The notes below the pieces were generated by a model that did not search any database, was not told the origin of the DNA, and saw only the letters and a program-made list of their open reading frames with translations. From positions 62,001 through 126,000 of the forward strand of contig QWII01000010.1 in NCBI GenBank assembly GCA_021405325.1: DNA of 64,000 bases. Direction: 5' to 3'. The DNA comes from Caldilinea sp. CFX5 (lineage in GTDB: Bacteria > Chloroflexota > Anaerolineae > Caldilineales > Caldilineaceae). Positions 53,918 through 61,870 of this stretch are shown here, one piece after another (positions within the stretch are counted from its first letter, which is position 1; the number at the start of each line of letters is the position of its first letter). The position numbers were made by a program, and so were the translations under genes.

Positions 53918-54832
53918 ATGGTAGAGATAGAAGCGCAAAAAAGTTATGCCACCTTTGGTTTGGGTCGTTCCGTTCGCCAACTGAAACATGCCCTGGACAA
54001 TCGCCGCCGCATTGACGCCAGCATGGTGACACTGCTTAGTCTGGTGCAGGAGAGCGAACAGCGGATGCAACGGCAACTGGGGAAAAAGGTCGAGCAGTTG
54101 CGCATGTTGGAAATTGGGCCGGGGCAGGGGTTGGAACGGGCGCGCTACTTTGGTCGCAAAAACAAAGTGGTCGGCATGGACTTGGATGTGATCCCGGTCG
54201 GCTTTGACCTGCAAAGTTACCTACGCATGTTCCGCGAAAATGGCCCTGGGCGTGTGGCGAAATCAATTGGGCGGCGTTTGTTGATCGGGCGGGCGAATGA
54301 GACCGCGTGGGCCTGTCTGCTGGGCGTGGAAAAGTTTAACGACCCGGCCATCATGCACGGTAACATTTGTGAGGAGACACCGAAGATTGGCCAATTTGAT
54401 GTGGTGATGAGTTGGTCGGTCTTTGAGCATCTGCCCAATCCGGCACAGGCGGTGGAGAATGTGATGAAGCTCTTAAAGCCGGGCGGCGTCTTCTACATCA
54501 GCCTGCATCTCTATACCTCGAACAACGGTCATCATGATATTCGCGCCTTTACCGGCGACGAAGATATGTTGCCGCTATGGCCCCACCTGCGCACAGCGAC
54601 CGAGAAGGCGATTGTGCCGAGCGCCTATCTGAACAAATGGCGATTGGCGCAATGGCGTGAATTGTTTGCCAACGCTGCGCCCGGTCACGAAGAATTTCTA
54701 GAGGCATTTGAGTCCTATGAACGCTTCCAACCGCAGATGACGCCGGCGCTCCGCCAGGAATTGGCCCAATATAGCGAGGAAGAGTTGTACACGATCAACG
54801 CCGTCTACACCTGGCGTAAACCAGCCATGTAA
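53918..54832 (+). CDS. Class I SAM-dependent methyltransferase
   Basis: 304 residues. SAM-binding motif MLEIGPGQGLERARYFG with acidic residue in VVGMDLDV, then FDVVMSWSVFEHLPNP and LLKPGGVFYISLHLY, the methyltransferase-11 pattern. N-terminal ~65 residues are helical. Last gene on the + strand of the EPS block; substrate unknown, perhaps a sugar or lipid. Ends at a strong hairpin. Confidence 0.88.
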   Translation: MVEIEAQKSYATFGLGRSVRQLKHALDNRRRIDASMVTLLSLVQESEQRMQRQLGKKVEQLRMLEIGPGQGLERARYFGRKNKVVGMDLDVIPVGFDLQSYLRMFRENGPGRVAKSIGRRLLIGRANETAWACLLGVEKFNDPAIMHGNICEETPKIGQFDVVMSWSVFEHLPNPAQAVENVMKLLKPGGVFYISLHLYTSNNGHHDIRAFTGDEDMLPLWPHLRTATEKAIVPSAYLNKWRLAQWRELFANAAPGHEEFLEAFESYERFQPQMTPALRQELAQYSEEELYTINAVYTWRKPAM

Positions 54833-54857
54833 AAGCCGAGCAAATTCTTATACAATG

Positions 54858-54916
54858 ACACAGATAGGAAGAAGCACGGATAGCATGAATTTAGCCGTGC
54901 TTCTTCCTATCTGTGT
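54858..54916. terminator. Hairpin between convergent genes
   Basis: Perfect 22-bp arms (54858-54879 and 54895-54916, ACACAGATAGGAAGAAGCAC...) with a 15-nt loop, followed by AAACTTTT. Its place between two convergent stops fits transcription termination for both. Confidence 0.65.
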
Positions 54917-54929
54917 AAACTTTTGAGTT

Positions 54930-55490
54930 TTACGAGAGGTGCTGCAACATCATTTCCCGGTAGGTTGCCAAGGGCGGCGTTATCGTATCCGGTTCTTTGC
55001 CCATTTCATCCCAGGAACGCATCCGTAATTTGGTAGTGAAGAGCGGATCGCTTTCAAAAGCAGCTACTTCCGCCGGTGACATGGGGCCGCCTTGATGTTT
55101 GAGGGTGGCGGTGCTGGCAGGGGAAAGCTGGGCGGCGTAGGTCGCATTGGTAGCGACGAGATACCGTTTAGCAGCCACATGGGCGCGCACCAGATCGGCG
55201 ATCTTTGGCGAAAAGCCTCTTTCTAACAGAAACTGAGCGCCGATGCCCTCATGGTCAACAATGCCAATGTCAGCGGCCATCTGCTCGGCGGCAGGGTCAC
55301 AGATATGGCCGATGTCGTGGAGCAGGGCGGCCAGAATCACTTCCGCATCGTCGGTCACGGCGGCGGCGCACTTGGCGCATTGCAGGGCGTGAGCCAGTTG
55401 CGTCACCCCTTCGCCATAGTAGAGCGTGCTGCCAGGGCCAGCGAGCAGGCCCAGAACTTCATCGACAACTTGTTCCGGTGTTGCAGACAT
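54930..55490 (-). CDS. PhnZ-like HD-domain diiron oxygenase
   Basis: 186 residues from ATG 55490 (GGAG upstream; an in-frame ATG at 55505 is less likely). Matches the mixed-valence diiron HD oxygenase group: YYGEGVTQLAHALQCA carries the Tyr and Glu that gate iron in PhnZ, then LLHDIGH with the HD ligands, DHEGIGAQFL, LVRAHVAAKRYL, and LRMRSWDEMGKEP. Those enzymes cleave C-P bonds of hydroxylated phosphonates. No PhnY-type hydroxylase or phosphonate transporter lies nearby, so the substrate is open. Confidence 0.85.
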   Translation of the reverse strand: MSATPEQVVDEVLGLLAGPGSTLYYGEGVTQLAHALQCAKCAAAVTDDAEVILAALLHDIGHICDPAAEQMAADIGIVDHEGIGAQFLLERGFSPKIADLVRAHVAAKRYLVATNATYAAQLSPASTATLKHQGGPMSPAEVAAFESDPLFTTKLRMRSWDEMGKEPDTITPPLATYREMMLQHLS

Positions 55491-55506
55491 AGGTACTCCA
55501 TTCATG

Positions 55507-56193
55507 CTATGACTTGGTTGGTTGCTGAAGCAGTTGCTTGACAGCCGCTAAACACGCTTCCCCCGTAGGCGCTTCAAGAATGATGTCAATCACAGCGCTA
55601 CGTTGGCTCGATGGCACCGTTTGCAATACCATACTCAACGCAATCGGCGCTGATGTGAAACGGTGTTCCAGCACTTTAAACACCATTTCTAGCCATTGTT
55701 TTGTTGCTTCAGCTTCAGCTTCGCGGTGTGCAGCATCAGCTTTACGTTGGGCGGCTTCCGCTTCTAATGCACGTTGCGTCGCAACATCAACTTCATGGCG
55801 CAAAGCTTGTTTCACTTCTGCAATCTCTTCCGCCAGTTTTTGACCATAAGCACGGTCAAACAACTTGGCAATCACTGGATTATCTAGGTCCATCGGGTCC
55901 CCCTTAAATAACTCCCACAAGAAGTCCGACGTAAAAAGCTTAGATTGGGCGGCGACCAGAATCGCAGTTGTCAACAACGTGCGCTGTCGCACAGGGTCGG
56001 CTTCATAGTTTAATATCAACTCCCGCTCTTCGACCAACAAGGCTTCATTCATTGGGCGAGTCAATACCGGCAACAACGGGGCGAAAATGTACAACTCGCC
56101 ACTACGAATCTGGTCTACATAGTTCCATAGCTTAATCGGTCGATAGGTGAACCCATTTACCTTCACATGACTTCTGCTTGCTAATTTTAGCAT
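55507..56193 (-). pseudogene. N-terminally truncated Rpn/DUF4351-like protein
   Basis: 228 residues from ATG 56193. The start MLKLASRSHVKVNGFTYRPIKLWNY corresponds to the middle of Rpn-like proteins, whose preceding nuclease half is absent here. The rest is family-like: IFAPLLPVLTR, then LILNYEADPVRQRTLLTTAILVAAQ, and a coiled-coil Ala/Glu-rich segment (135-165). No matching coding sequence is found upstream before the CMD gene. Probably a remnant, though the reading frame itself is intact. Its 3' end lies 16 bp before the PhnZ-like gene. Confidence 0.65.
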
Positions 56194-56238
56194 AGAGCAG
56201 AGCAAGATTTCAAGTGTATTCTAAAAGTGCGGCCCGCT

Positions 56239-56829
56239 CTATGGGGCGCGTAGCTCCCACGGATGTACAAACGTCTCCGGCTCGACATGCAGCGCGTCGG
56301 CGACACGGTTGATGTAGTTAAAATAGGCGATCACCTGGGTGGCGTCATGAATGGCGCGATCATCCAAACCGTGAGTGCGCAGTTCGTCCAGATCGGCGGC
56401 GGTCATGGCGGTGGGGGTGGTGGTCAGCTTGGCCGCATAGGCGCACAAGGCGCGATCCGCCGGTGATAACGTTGCTTGCCGCCAGTCAGCAGCGATGAAA
56501 TGGACAAAGCGATCTGCTTCCGCTTCGTCGGTAATGCCAAAATCGGCGACCTCAGCCCGGAGGTCGTGAGCGTGGGAACGGCGTCAGTAGAGACAATGGT
56601 TGTGCGCTGAAACCACCGTCGCCAACATCTCGCGCTGGCCGCGACTGAGAGGTGATTGACCGTGCATGAGCGCGCCATACATGTCCATCGACGCCTTGAG
56701 GACGCGCGGGTTCTGGCTCATGATGCTGACAATATTCCAAATCCGCCCGGCGCGCTTGATGGCGGCGTCGTATTGCTGCTTGAGAAAGCCGGTCGCTTCT
56801 TCATAAGAAAAGACTTTGATCCAGGGCAT
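56239..56829 (-). CDS. AhpD/carboxymuconolactone decarboxylase-family protein, probable selenoprotein (in-frame TGA at codon 82)
   Basis: Codons 1-81 (from ATG 56829) and 83-196 are in one frame, separated only by TGA at 56586-56584. The protein is the peroxidase-related AhpD family: SPLSRGQREMLATVVSAHNH, then C79-L-Y-[TGA82], then RRSHAHDLRAEVAD and VIAYFNYINRVADALHVE. In relatives position 82 is the second Cys of CxxC, so TGA gives CxxU. A 7-bp stem-loop with a G-rich 6-nt loop follows 17 nt after the TGA, as bacterial SECIS elements do. Expected role: thiol/selenol peroxidase-like redox enzyme. A nonsense mutation is the alternative. Confidence 0.78.
56547..56566 (-). promoter_or_regulatory. 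Candidate bacterial SECIS stem-loop
   Basis: CGACCTC, loop CGGGCT, GAGGTCG on the minus strand. The apical loop begins 24 nt after the TGA, within the usual 16-37 nt window, and has G as its second base, as bacterial SECIS loops require. Confidence 0.65.
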
Positions 56830-56853
56830 AGGTTAAAGCTCACGATAACTTTT

Positions 56854-57765
56854 TTAGTCTTCTTTGACAATAATTTCTGTACCATCATCCAGACGCACGC
56901 GATGGCCGATGGTCTGTTCCATGTGCATAATCGACTCAGCCGATTGACCGCCGCGTGCCAATTCGTCAAAATCAGCTAAGGTAAAGGGTGATGTCTCTGG
57001 ACTATCAGGCAGAGCCAGGATATGTTTCGTCACCAGATCCCGAATGAGTACTAAATCGCGGGGGAGGCGAATTGCATGAGTGCGATTACAAGTCAACGCT
57101 TCGATCAACCGTTGTTTGGCTGCCGCACCATCAAGTTGCTCAATGTCCATCGCGACTTCTTGATGACGCCAACGGTCAACAAATTGCTCAACCATCTCAC
57201 GCGGGGAGCGCTGGGGGAGCGTCATCACATCCTTGACCGCGCCATCCCACGGCGGGTTGAAGTCGATCAAGAAACTCAAGCCGCGGACACGACTTTGTTG
57301 ACGGTTGGCCGCCCAGAGAAAGATGAGAAAAGCTTGTGAGCCTAATCCGTCAGCGCCATAGTATGCACTGTGAAAAGCATGACCAGCCTCAGCGCTCACT
57401 GGGCTTACCGCAACGCCCACCGCTTGCAGCAGCGTGCCGGCCAGTGCGAGTTCCTGCGGTTGCAGGTTGCCTTGCTCCACCAGAGCTGACAAGGCATCTA
57501 CTGTCCCCACCTGTTCGAGCCAGGCTGGCAGTAGCGGCGTCAATTTTTGTTGGGCTGCCGGGTCAGCATCGTTGACGGTTTTCAGCAAAATCGGCAGATA
57601 GGCCGTGGCCTCAATGCCTTTGACAACGGCGCTGAGATCAGCCTGGATGGCGGCGGCGTCGCCCGTGGCCCAACCCGGGTTGTTGAGCAGGCCATCCAGG
57701 CGCGGACGCAACAGGCTTAACGGTGACAGGTTTGGGGCGCGTTGTGGTTTCTTCTTTTTTGCCAT
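56854..57765 (-). CDS. Conserved-looking protein of unknown function
   Basis: 303 residues. N-terminal MAKKKKPQRAPN is basic. The middle is Leu/Ala-rich and helical, suggesting HEAT-like or alpha-solenoid structure (LPILLKTVNDADPAAQQKL). A central segment AFLIFLWAANRQQSRVRGLSFLIDFNPPWDGAVKDV and the C-terminal SIMHMEQTIGHRVRLDDGTEIIV are distinctive, but I do not recognise the family. It starts 5 bp after hisC and ends 24 bp before the putative selenoprotein, so the three probably form an operon. Confidence 0.75.
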   Translation of the reverse strand: MAKKKKPQRAPNLSPLSLLRPRLDGLLNNPGWATGDAAAIQADLSAVVKGIEATAYLPILLKTVNDADPAAQQKLTPLLPAWLEQVGTVDALSALVEQGNLQPQELALAGTLLQAVGVAVSPVSAEAGHAFHSAYYGADGLGSQAFLIFLWAANRQQSRVRGLSFLIDFNPPWDGAVKDVMTLPQRSPREMVEQFVDRWRHQEVAMDIEQLDGAAAKQRLIEALTCNRTHAIRLPRDLVLIRDLVTKHILALPDSPETSPFTLADFDELARGGQSAESIMHMEQTIGHRVRLDDGTEIIVKED

Positions 57766-57770
57766 TGTGG

Positions 57771-58874
57771 TTATACCCTCCGCAGGACAGTGAGTAAACG
57801 GTCAGTCTGTTCCGGGCGCCCGACAGAGATGCGAATGCAGTTGTCAAGCCCCGGTTTGTTGTAATAGCGCACCAAAATGCCCTGTTGCTCCAGCGCTTGT
57901 TTTAAGTTGCGGGCATCGCGTTCCAGCACGCGACACAAGATAAAGTTTGCTTGGGTCGGGTAGGGGTGCAGATAGGGAATGGTCTGGAGCAGAGTATAGA
58001 GGCGATTGCGCTCACGCTTGAGTTTTTCCACCACCGCCATGATCTGATCGACATGCTGAAGACTGACCAACCCCGCCACCGACGCCGCCACGTTGACATT
58101 GTAGGGTTGTTTGAACTTCCACAAGGTCTGCATGAGCCAAAGCGGACAGATGCCATAGCCCAACCGTAGACCGGCAATGCCCGCCGCTTTGCTAAAGGTG
58201 CGCAAGATAACCAGATTCTCGTGGTTCAACACCCAGTTTGCCCGGCTGAGGTGATCAGCAAATTCGACGTAAGCTTCATCCAAGACGACCAGCAGCGGTA
58301 GTTGCAGCAACCGGCGCAGTTCTTCATCAGGCAACCAATTACCGGAAGGATTGTTGGGGGAAGTCAAGAAAAGGATTTTAGCGTTTTTTGAATTATCGAC
58401 GAGCCGATCAATTTCATCAACGTTCATGCTGTAATCAGTATGACGCCAGGCTTCGATCACCTTTGCGCCGGCCAGACCAGCGTCAAAACTGTACATGCCA
58501 AAAGTTGGTGGGCAGTTGATGATGGCGTCGCCCGGTTGCAAAAAGAGGCGACAGAGGTAATCGAGCAGTTCATCCGCACCGTGGCTGGGCAGAATGTGTT
58601 CCGCCGGCACGCCAACAAAGCGACTGAGAGCGGCGCGCAGTTCGCTCTGTTGGGGATCGGGATAGACATGGTAATAAGGGTACTCGGCCAGCGCTTCGGC
58701 CACCACAGGCAGGGGGCCATAGGGATTCTCGTTGGCGTCCAGCTTGACAATCTGTTCTGCTGGAATGCCCAGCCGTTGGCTCAGGACTTCAAAGGGTTGA
58801 ATCGGGACATACTCCTCCATCCCGGCAATTTCCGGGCGGAGCAAAGATTGGACAGCAAAGGGTTGCATGGTCAT
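57771..58874 (-). CDS. hisC: Histidinol-phosphate aminotransferase
   Basis: 367 residues from ATG 58874; the frame opens at 58913. PLP fold [45 protein letters not shown] with the PLP Asp, and the Schiff-base Lys in [18 protein letters not shown]-terminal [14 protein letters not shown]. Converts imidazole acetol phosphate to histidinol phosphate. It heads a short operon with the unknown gene and the putative selenoprotein, apart from other his genes. Confidence 0.92.
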   Translation of the reverse strand: MTMQPFAVQSLLRPEIAGMEEYVPIQPFEVLSQRLGIPAEQIVKLDANENPYGPLPVVAEALAEYPYYHVYPDPQQSELRAALSRFVGVPAEHILPSHGADELLDYLCRLFLQPGDAIINCPPTFGMYSFDAGLAGAKVIEAWRHTDYSMNVDEIDRLVDNSKNAKILFLTSPNNPSGNWLPDEELRRLLQLPLLVVLDEAYVEFADHLSRANWVLNHENLVILRTFSKAAGIAGLRLGYGICPLWLMQTLWKFKQPYNVNVAASVAGLVSLQHVDQIMAVVEKLKRERNRLYTLLQTIPYLHPYPTQANFILCRVLERDARNLKQALEQQGILVRYYNKPGLDNCIRISVGRPEQTDRLLTVLRRV

Positions 58875-58920
58875 AGTGATTGGCTTGAAAACAATGCTAC
58901 TATTGCGCCACAACCGCTAA

Positions 58921-58977
58921 ATACAACCGCAAAGGCGCAAAGTTCGCAAAGGAATCTCGGCGTTCTTTGCGGTTATA
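58921..58977. repeat. Short inverted repeat in a divergent promoter region
   Basis: AACCGCAAAG and CTTTGCGGTT face each other across about 30 bp containing AAAGTTCGCAAAGG. The AAAGGCGCAAAGTTC motif resembles that at 38512. Confidence 0.55.
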
Positions 58978-59050
58978 TCAGGGCAGCGTAGCCTGGGTTG
59001 AATCGTTCTCTCCATTCTACGCTGAAGCGGCGGATCTGCCAAGTATAGTT

Positions 59051-59078
59051 TTGTGGTTGGTGCGTTCGCTGCTATACT
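59051..59078 (+). promoter_or_regulatory. Promoter of the MoxR gene, probably leaderless
   Basis: TTGTGG (59051-59056), 16-bp spacer, TATACT (59073-59078). The ATG lies 6 nt after the -10, where transcription would start, and there is no ribosome-binding site. This points to a leaderless mRNA. Confidence 0.6.
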
Positions 59079-59084
59079 ACCCCT

Positions 59085-60023
59085 ATGCAACCATCTGAAC
59101 TCGCCACCCAACTGCAACAAAATATTGCGCGTGTGATCATCGGCAAAGAAAAGGCTGTTGACCTGCTGCTGGTCGCGCTGCTCTGTGACGGACACGTCTT
59201 GCTGGAAGATGTGCCGGGCATCGGCAAGACGACACTGGCCAAGGCGCTGGCGCGCAGTATCGACTGTTCTTTTGCGCGCATTCAGTTCACGCCCGATCTG
59301 CTGCCGAGCGATGTGACCGGCATCAACTATTTCAATCAGAAGGTGCAGGAATTTCAATTTCGACCGGGGCCGGTCTTTCGTCAACTCTTGCTGGGCGATG
59401 AGATCAACCGCGCCACGCCACGCACCCAATCGAGCCTATTGGAAGCAATGGGGGAGAAACAGGTCACCATTGATGGCGAAACGATGATGTTGCCCAAGCC
59501 CTTTCTGGTGATCGCCACCCAAAATCCGATTGAACTGGAAGGCACCTTCCCCCTGCCCGAAGCGCAACTCGACCGCTTTCTCCTGCAAATTGCCCTGGGC
59601 TATCCGACGGTTGAGGAAGAAGAGGAGATCTTGTTGCGCTACGAACAACAAGATCCGCTGGCGGAGTTACAGCCGGTGACGGATGCAGCAACCATCATCG
59701 CCTTGCAGGCGGCGGTACGACGGGTTCATATCAACGCCGATGTGCGCCGCTACATTTTGGCGATTGTCCGTCACACGCGCGAACATTCATCGGTACAACT
59801 TGGCGTTTCGCCCCGTGGCACGCTGGCGCTTTATCGGGCCAGTCAGGCATTGGCGGCGTTGCGCGGTCGCAACTATGTGATCCCCAGCGATGTCAAGCAC
59901 CTGTGTCCCGCCGTCTTGACCCACCGTATCCACATCAGCGCCCAAACCCGTTTGCGCGGTCGCACTACCGGGCAAATTATCCAGGAAATTGTGGAGAGTA
60001 CGCCAGCACCGGTGGCTTCGTAA
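59085..60023 (+). CDS. MoxR-family AAA ATPase
   Basis: 312 residues. Walker A VPGIGKTTLAKALA, Walker B LLLGDEINRATPRTQS, sensor ATQNPIELEGTFPLPEAQLDRFL, and a C-terminal lid with SPRGTLALYRA. MoxR proteins work as chaperone-like ATPases with DUF58 or von Willebrand A partners. Such partners usually follow directly but are absent here; a Uma2 gene comes next. Confidence 0.93.
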   Translation: MQPSELATQLQQNIARVIIGKEKAVDLLLVALLCDGHVLLEDVPGIGKTTLAKALARSIDCSFARIQFTPDLLPSDVTGINYFNQKVQEFQFRPGPVFRQLLLGDEINRATPRTQSSLLEAMGEKQVTIDGETMMLPKPFLVIATQNPIELEGTFPLPEAQLDRFLLQIALGYPTVEEEEEILLRYEQQDPLAELQPVTDAATIIALQAAVRRVHINADVRRYILAIVRHTREHSSVQLGVSPRGTLALYRASQALAALRGRNYVIPSDVKHLCPAVLTHRIHISAQTRLRGRTTGQIIQEIVESTPAPVAS

Positions 60024-60153
60024 ACCAACGGGCGTTGCACCGGCTATGAACAATCTATTTGACAAAAATGGTCTTAACCGGTGTAACCCATGCTAATTTG
60101 TCTAGCCCATTGTGAAACGTTATAATTGACCCCGGAATGAAAGGAGCTTTGGG

Positions 60154-60720
60154 ATGACAACTTTGACACTAAACCGTGGGCCATGGACTAGCACCGATCT
60201 TGATTCGCTGCCAGTTAATGGCGTCCGCTATGAAATCATTGATGGAGAGCTTTTTATGTCCAAATCACCCCATTGGCATCATCAAGCAGCCTGCACCAAC
60301 ATTGCAGCCGAGTTAAAATTGTGGATACGTACATCCGGACAAGGCGCTGTTGCTGTAACACCTGGGGTACTCTTTGATGAAAGCGATGATGTCATCCCTG
60401 ATGTAGTTTGGATCAGCAATGAACGGTTGGGCGCCCTCATGGATAAAGCCGGCCATCTGACTGGCGCACCAGAATTAGCTGTAGAGGTTTTATCGTTTGG
60501 CGAAAAACAAGAAAGCCGAGATCGCCAGTTCAAACGCAAGCTCTATGAAACCCAAGGCGTCCAGGAATATTGGATTGCCGATTGGCGGTTGAAACAAATC
60601 GAAATCTACCGGCGCGACGAGGGGCGCTTACGGCTGGTGGCAACCTTGTTCGCAAAAGATACGTTAACTTCGCCCCTTTTGCCTGGCTTCACCTGCCCAG
60701 TGGCGCGTTTCTTTGATTAA
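60154..60720 (+). CDS. Uma2-family (PD-(D/E)xK fold) putative endonuclease
   Basis: 188 residues, AAAGGAG upstream. Family blocks: VRYEIIDGELFMSKSP, HHQAACTNIAAELKLW, IPDVVWIS with catalytic Asp, PELAVEVLS with Glu, and KRKLYETQGVQEYWIADW. These proteins are abundant in cyanobacteria and Chloroflexota and of unknown biological role; nuclease activity is predicted from the fold. Single gene. Confidence 0.9.
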   Translation: MTTLTLNRGPWTSTDLDSLPVNGVRYEIIDGELFMSKSPHWHHQAACTNIAAELKLWIRTSGQGAVAVTPGVLFDESDDVIPDVVWISNERLGALMDKAGHLTGAPELAVEVLSFGEKQESRDRQFKRKLYETQGVQEYWIADWRLKQIEIYRRDEGRLRLVATLFAKDTLTSPLLPGFTCPVARFFD

Positions 60721-60826
60721 GCAAAGCGACCATGTTCAGTAGACAGCAACGCCCACAGCCGCAGATCCAGAGATTCCCCGTTATCTGCGCCAGTTATGGC
60801 TACAGAGAGCGTTGCCGTCTGTTGTT

Positions 60827-61870
60827 TTAATTATCCGGCGCACCCGCCTTGATCCAGGCAATAATGGTATCAATCTGCACTTTGGTTAAGTCAGCGCCCC
60901 GCTTGGGCATCTGACCAGTGGCAACCATTTCGACCAGATAGCTATCGTCCGGCGCACCGGGCTTGATCACGGCGCCATAAACCGAACCCGCCAGTGCATC
61001 CTTGTAGCTCGTCAGCACCAGCCCTTCCTCCGGTTCATCAGCGCCATGACATTCGGCGCAATGTTCGGTGAAAATGGGCAACACATCTTCGGCAAAGCTC
61101 ACAGTGGCGGGATCTACTGTAGCATCAGCGGCGGACGGCGCGCTGGTTGCGCTGCCTTTTTCAGGCGCACCAGCGTTGATCCAGGCCACAATCGTTTCGA
61201 TCTCAGCGGGCGTAAGATCCGGCCCTTTCTTGGGCATTTGGCCGGTCTTTACCAACTCAACCAGGTAGCTGTTATCGGGATCGCCCGGCTTGATCACCGC
61301 GCCGTAAAACGACCCGGCCATCGCATCCTTGTAGTTGGTCAAGATCAACCCTTCTTCCGGTTCGTCCGTACCGTGACATTCAGCGCAATGTTGTTCAAAG
61401 ATTGGCAAGATGTTGTCTTGATAGTTAACATTGCTTAGATCGGCGGTTGTTGCGGTAACAGGCTGGTTGCTCTCGACCACGGCGGGGCCACCGACCGGTA
61501 GACCGCGCTCGGCTAACAAACTGATGGCGCGGGAAACCGGAATGCGAGCGACGCCGGCCGGTTGATCAACCCAGCCGTAGCCGGCTAATTGCGCCAGCTC
61601 TTGCTGATGACGCTCGGCCAACGCGGTCGGTGAAGTGCGGTCGGTAATGGGTGACGCCGCTGCGCCCGTTTGATTCACAAAGGCCAGTAAACGCGCCCCA
61701 CCCAGCAGCACCCCCAACCCCAAGCCGACCAACGCAATCACCAGGGCAATCGAACAGCCAAAGCCGGTCTGCTTCTGGCGCAGCTTAGGTGGTTCACGGT
61801 TGATATTCGTGATCTTCGGGGCGGGTTTAGGCGCTTTAGTGGGCTGGCGCGAGTTCTTGTTCTTGCTCAT
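60827..61870 (-). CDS. Membrane-anchored diheme cytochrome c with duplicated heme domain
   Basis: 347 residues from ATG 61870 (GGAG upstream). One membrane segment (about 40-63, IALVIALVGLGLGVLLGGARLLAF). Two near-identical ~85-residue cytochrome modules follow, each with CAECHG(T/A)DEPEEGL, a YGAVIKPG(D/A)P(D) stretch and TGQMPK giving the axial Met. The repeat is recent by its similarity. It overlaps actF by 35 nt and probably carries electrons from the complex to an oxidase. Confidence 0.9.
   Translation of the reverse strand: MSKNKNSRQPTKAPKPAPKITNINREPPKLRQKQTGFGCSIALVIALVGLGLGVLLGGARLLAFVNQTGAAASPITDRTSPTALAERHQQELAQLAGYGWVDQPAGVARIPVSRAISLLAERGLPVGGPAVVESNQPVTATTADLSNVNYQDNILPIFEQHCAECHGTDEPEEGLILTNYKDAMAGSFYGAVIKPGDPDNSYLVELVKTGQMPKKGPDLTPAEIETIVAWINAGAPEKGSATSAPSAADATVDPATVSFAEDVLPIFTEHCAECHGADEPEEGLVLTSYKDALAGSVYGAVIKPGAPDDSYLVEMVATGQMPKRGADLTKVQIDTIIAWIKAGAPDN

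Noticed and set aside
56584..56829. Treating the CMD/AhpD gene as a frameshifted pseudogene
   Set aside because: Both halves are in the same frame and only one TGA, at the redox-Cys position, separates them; the selenocysteine reading explains it better.
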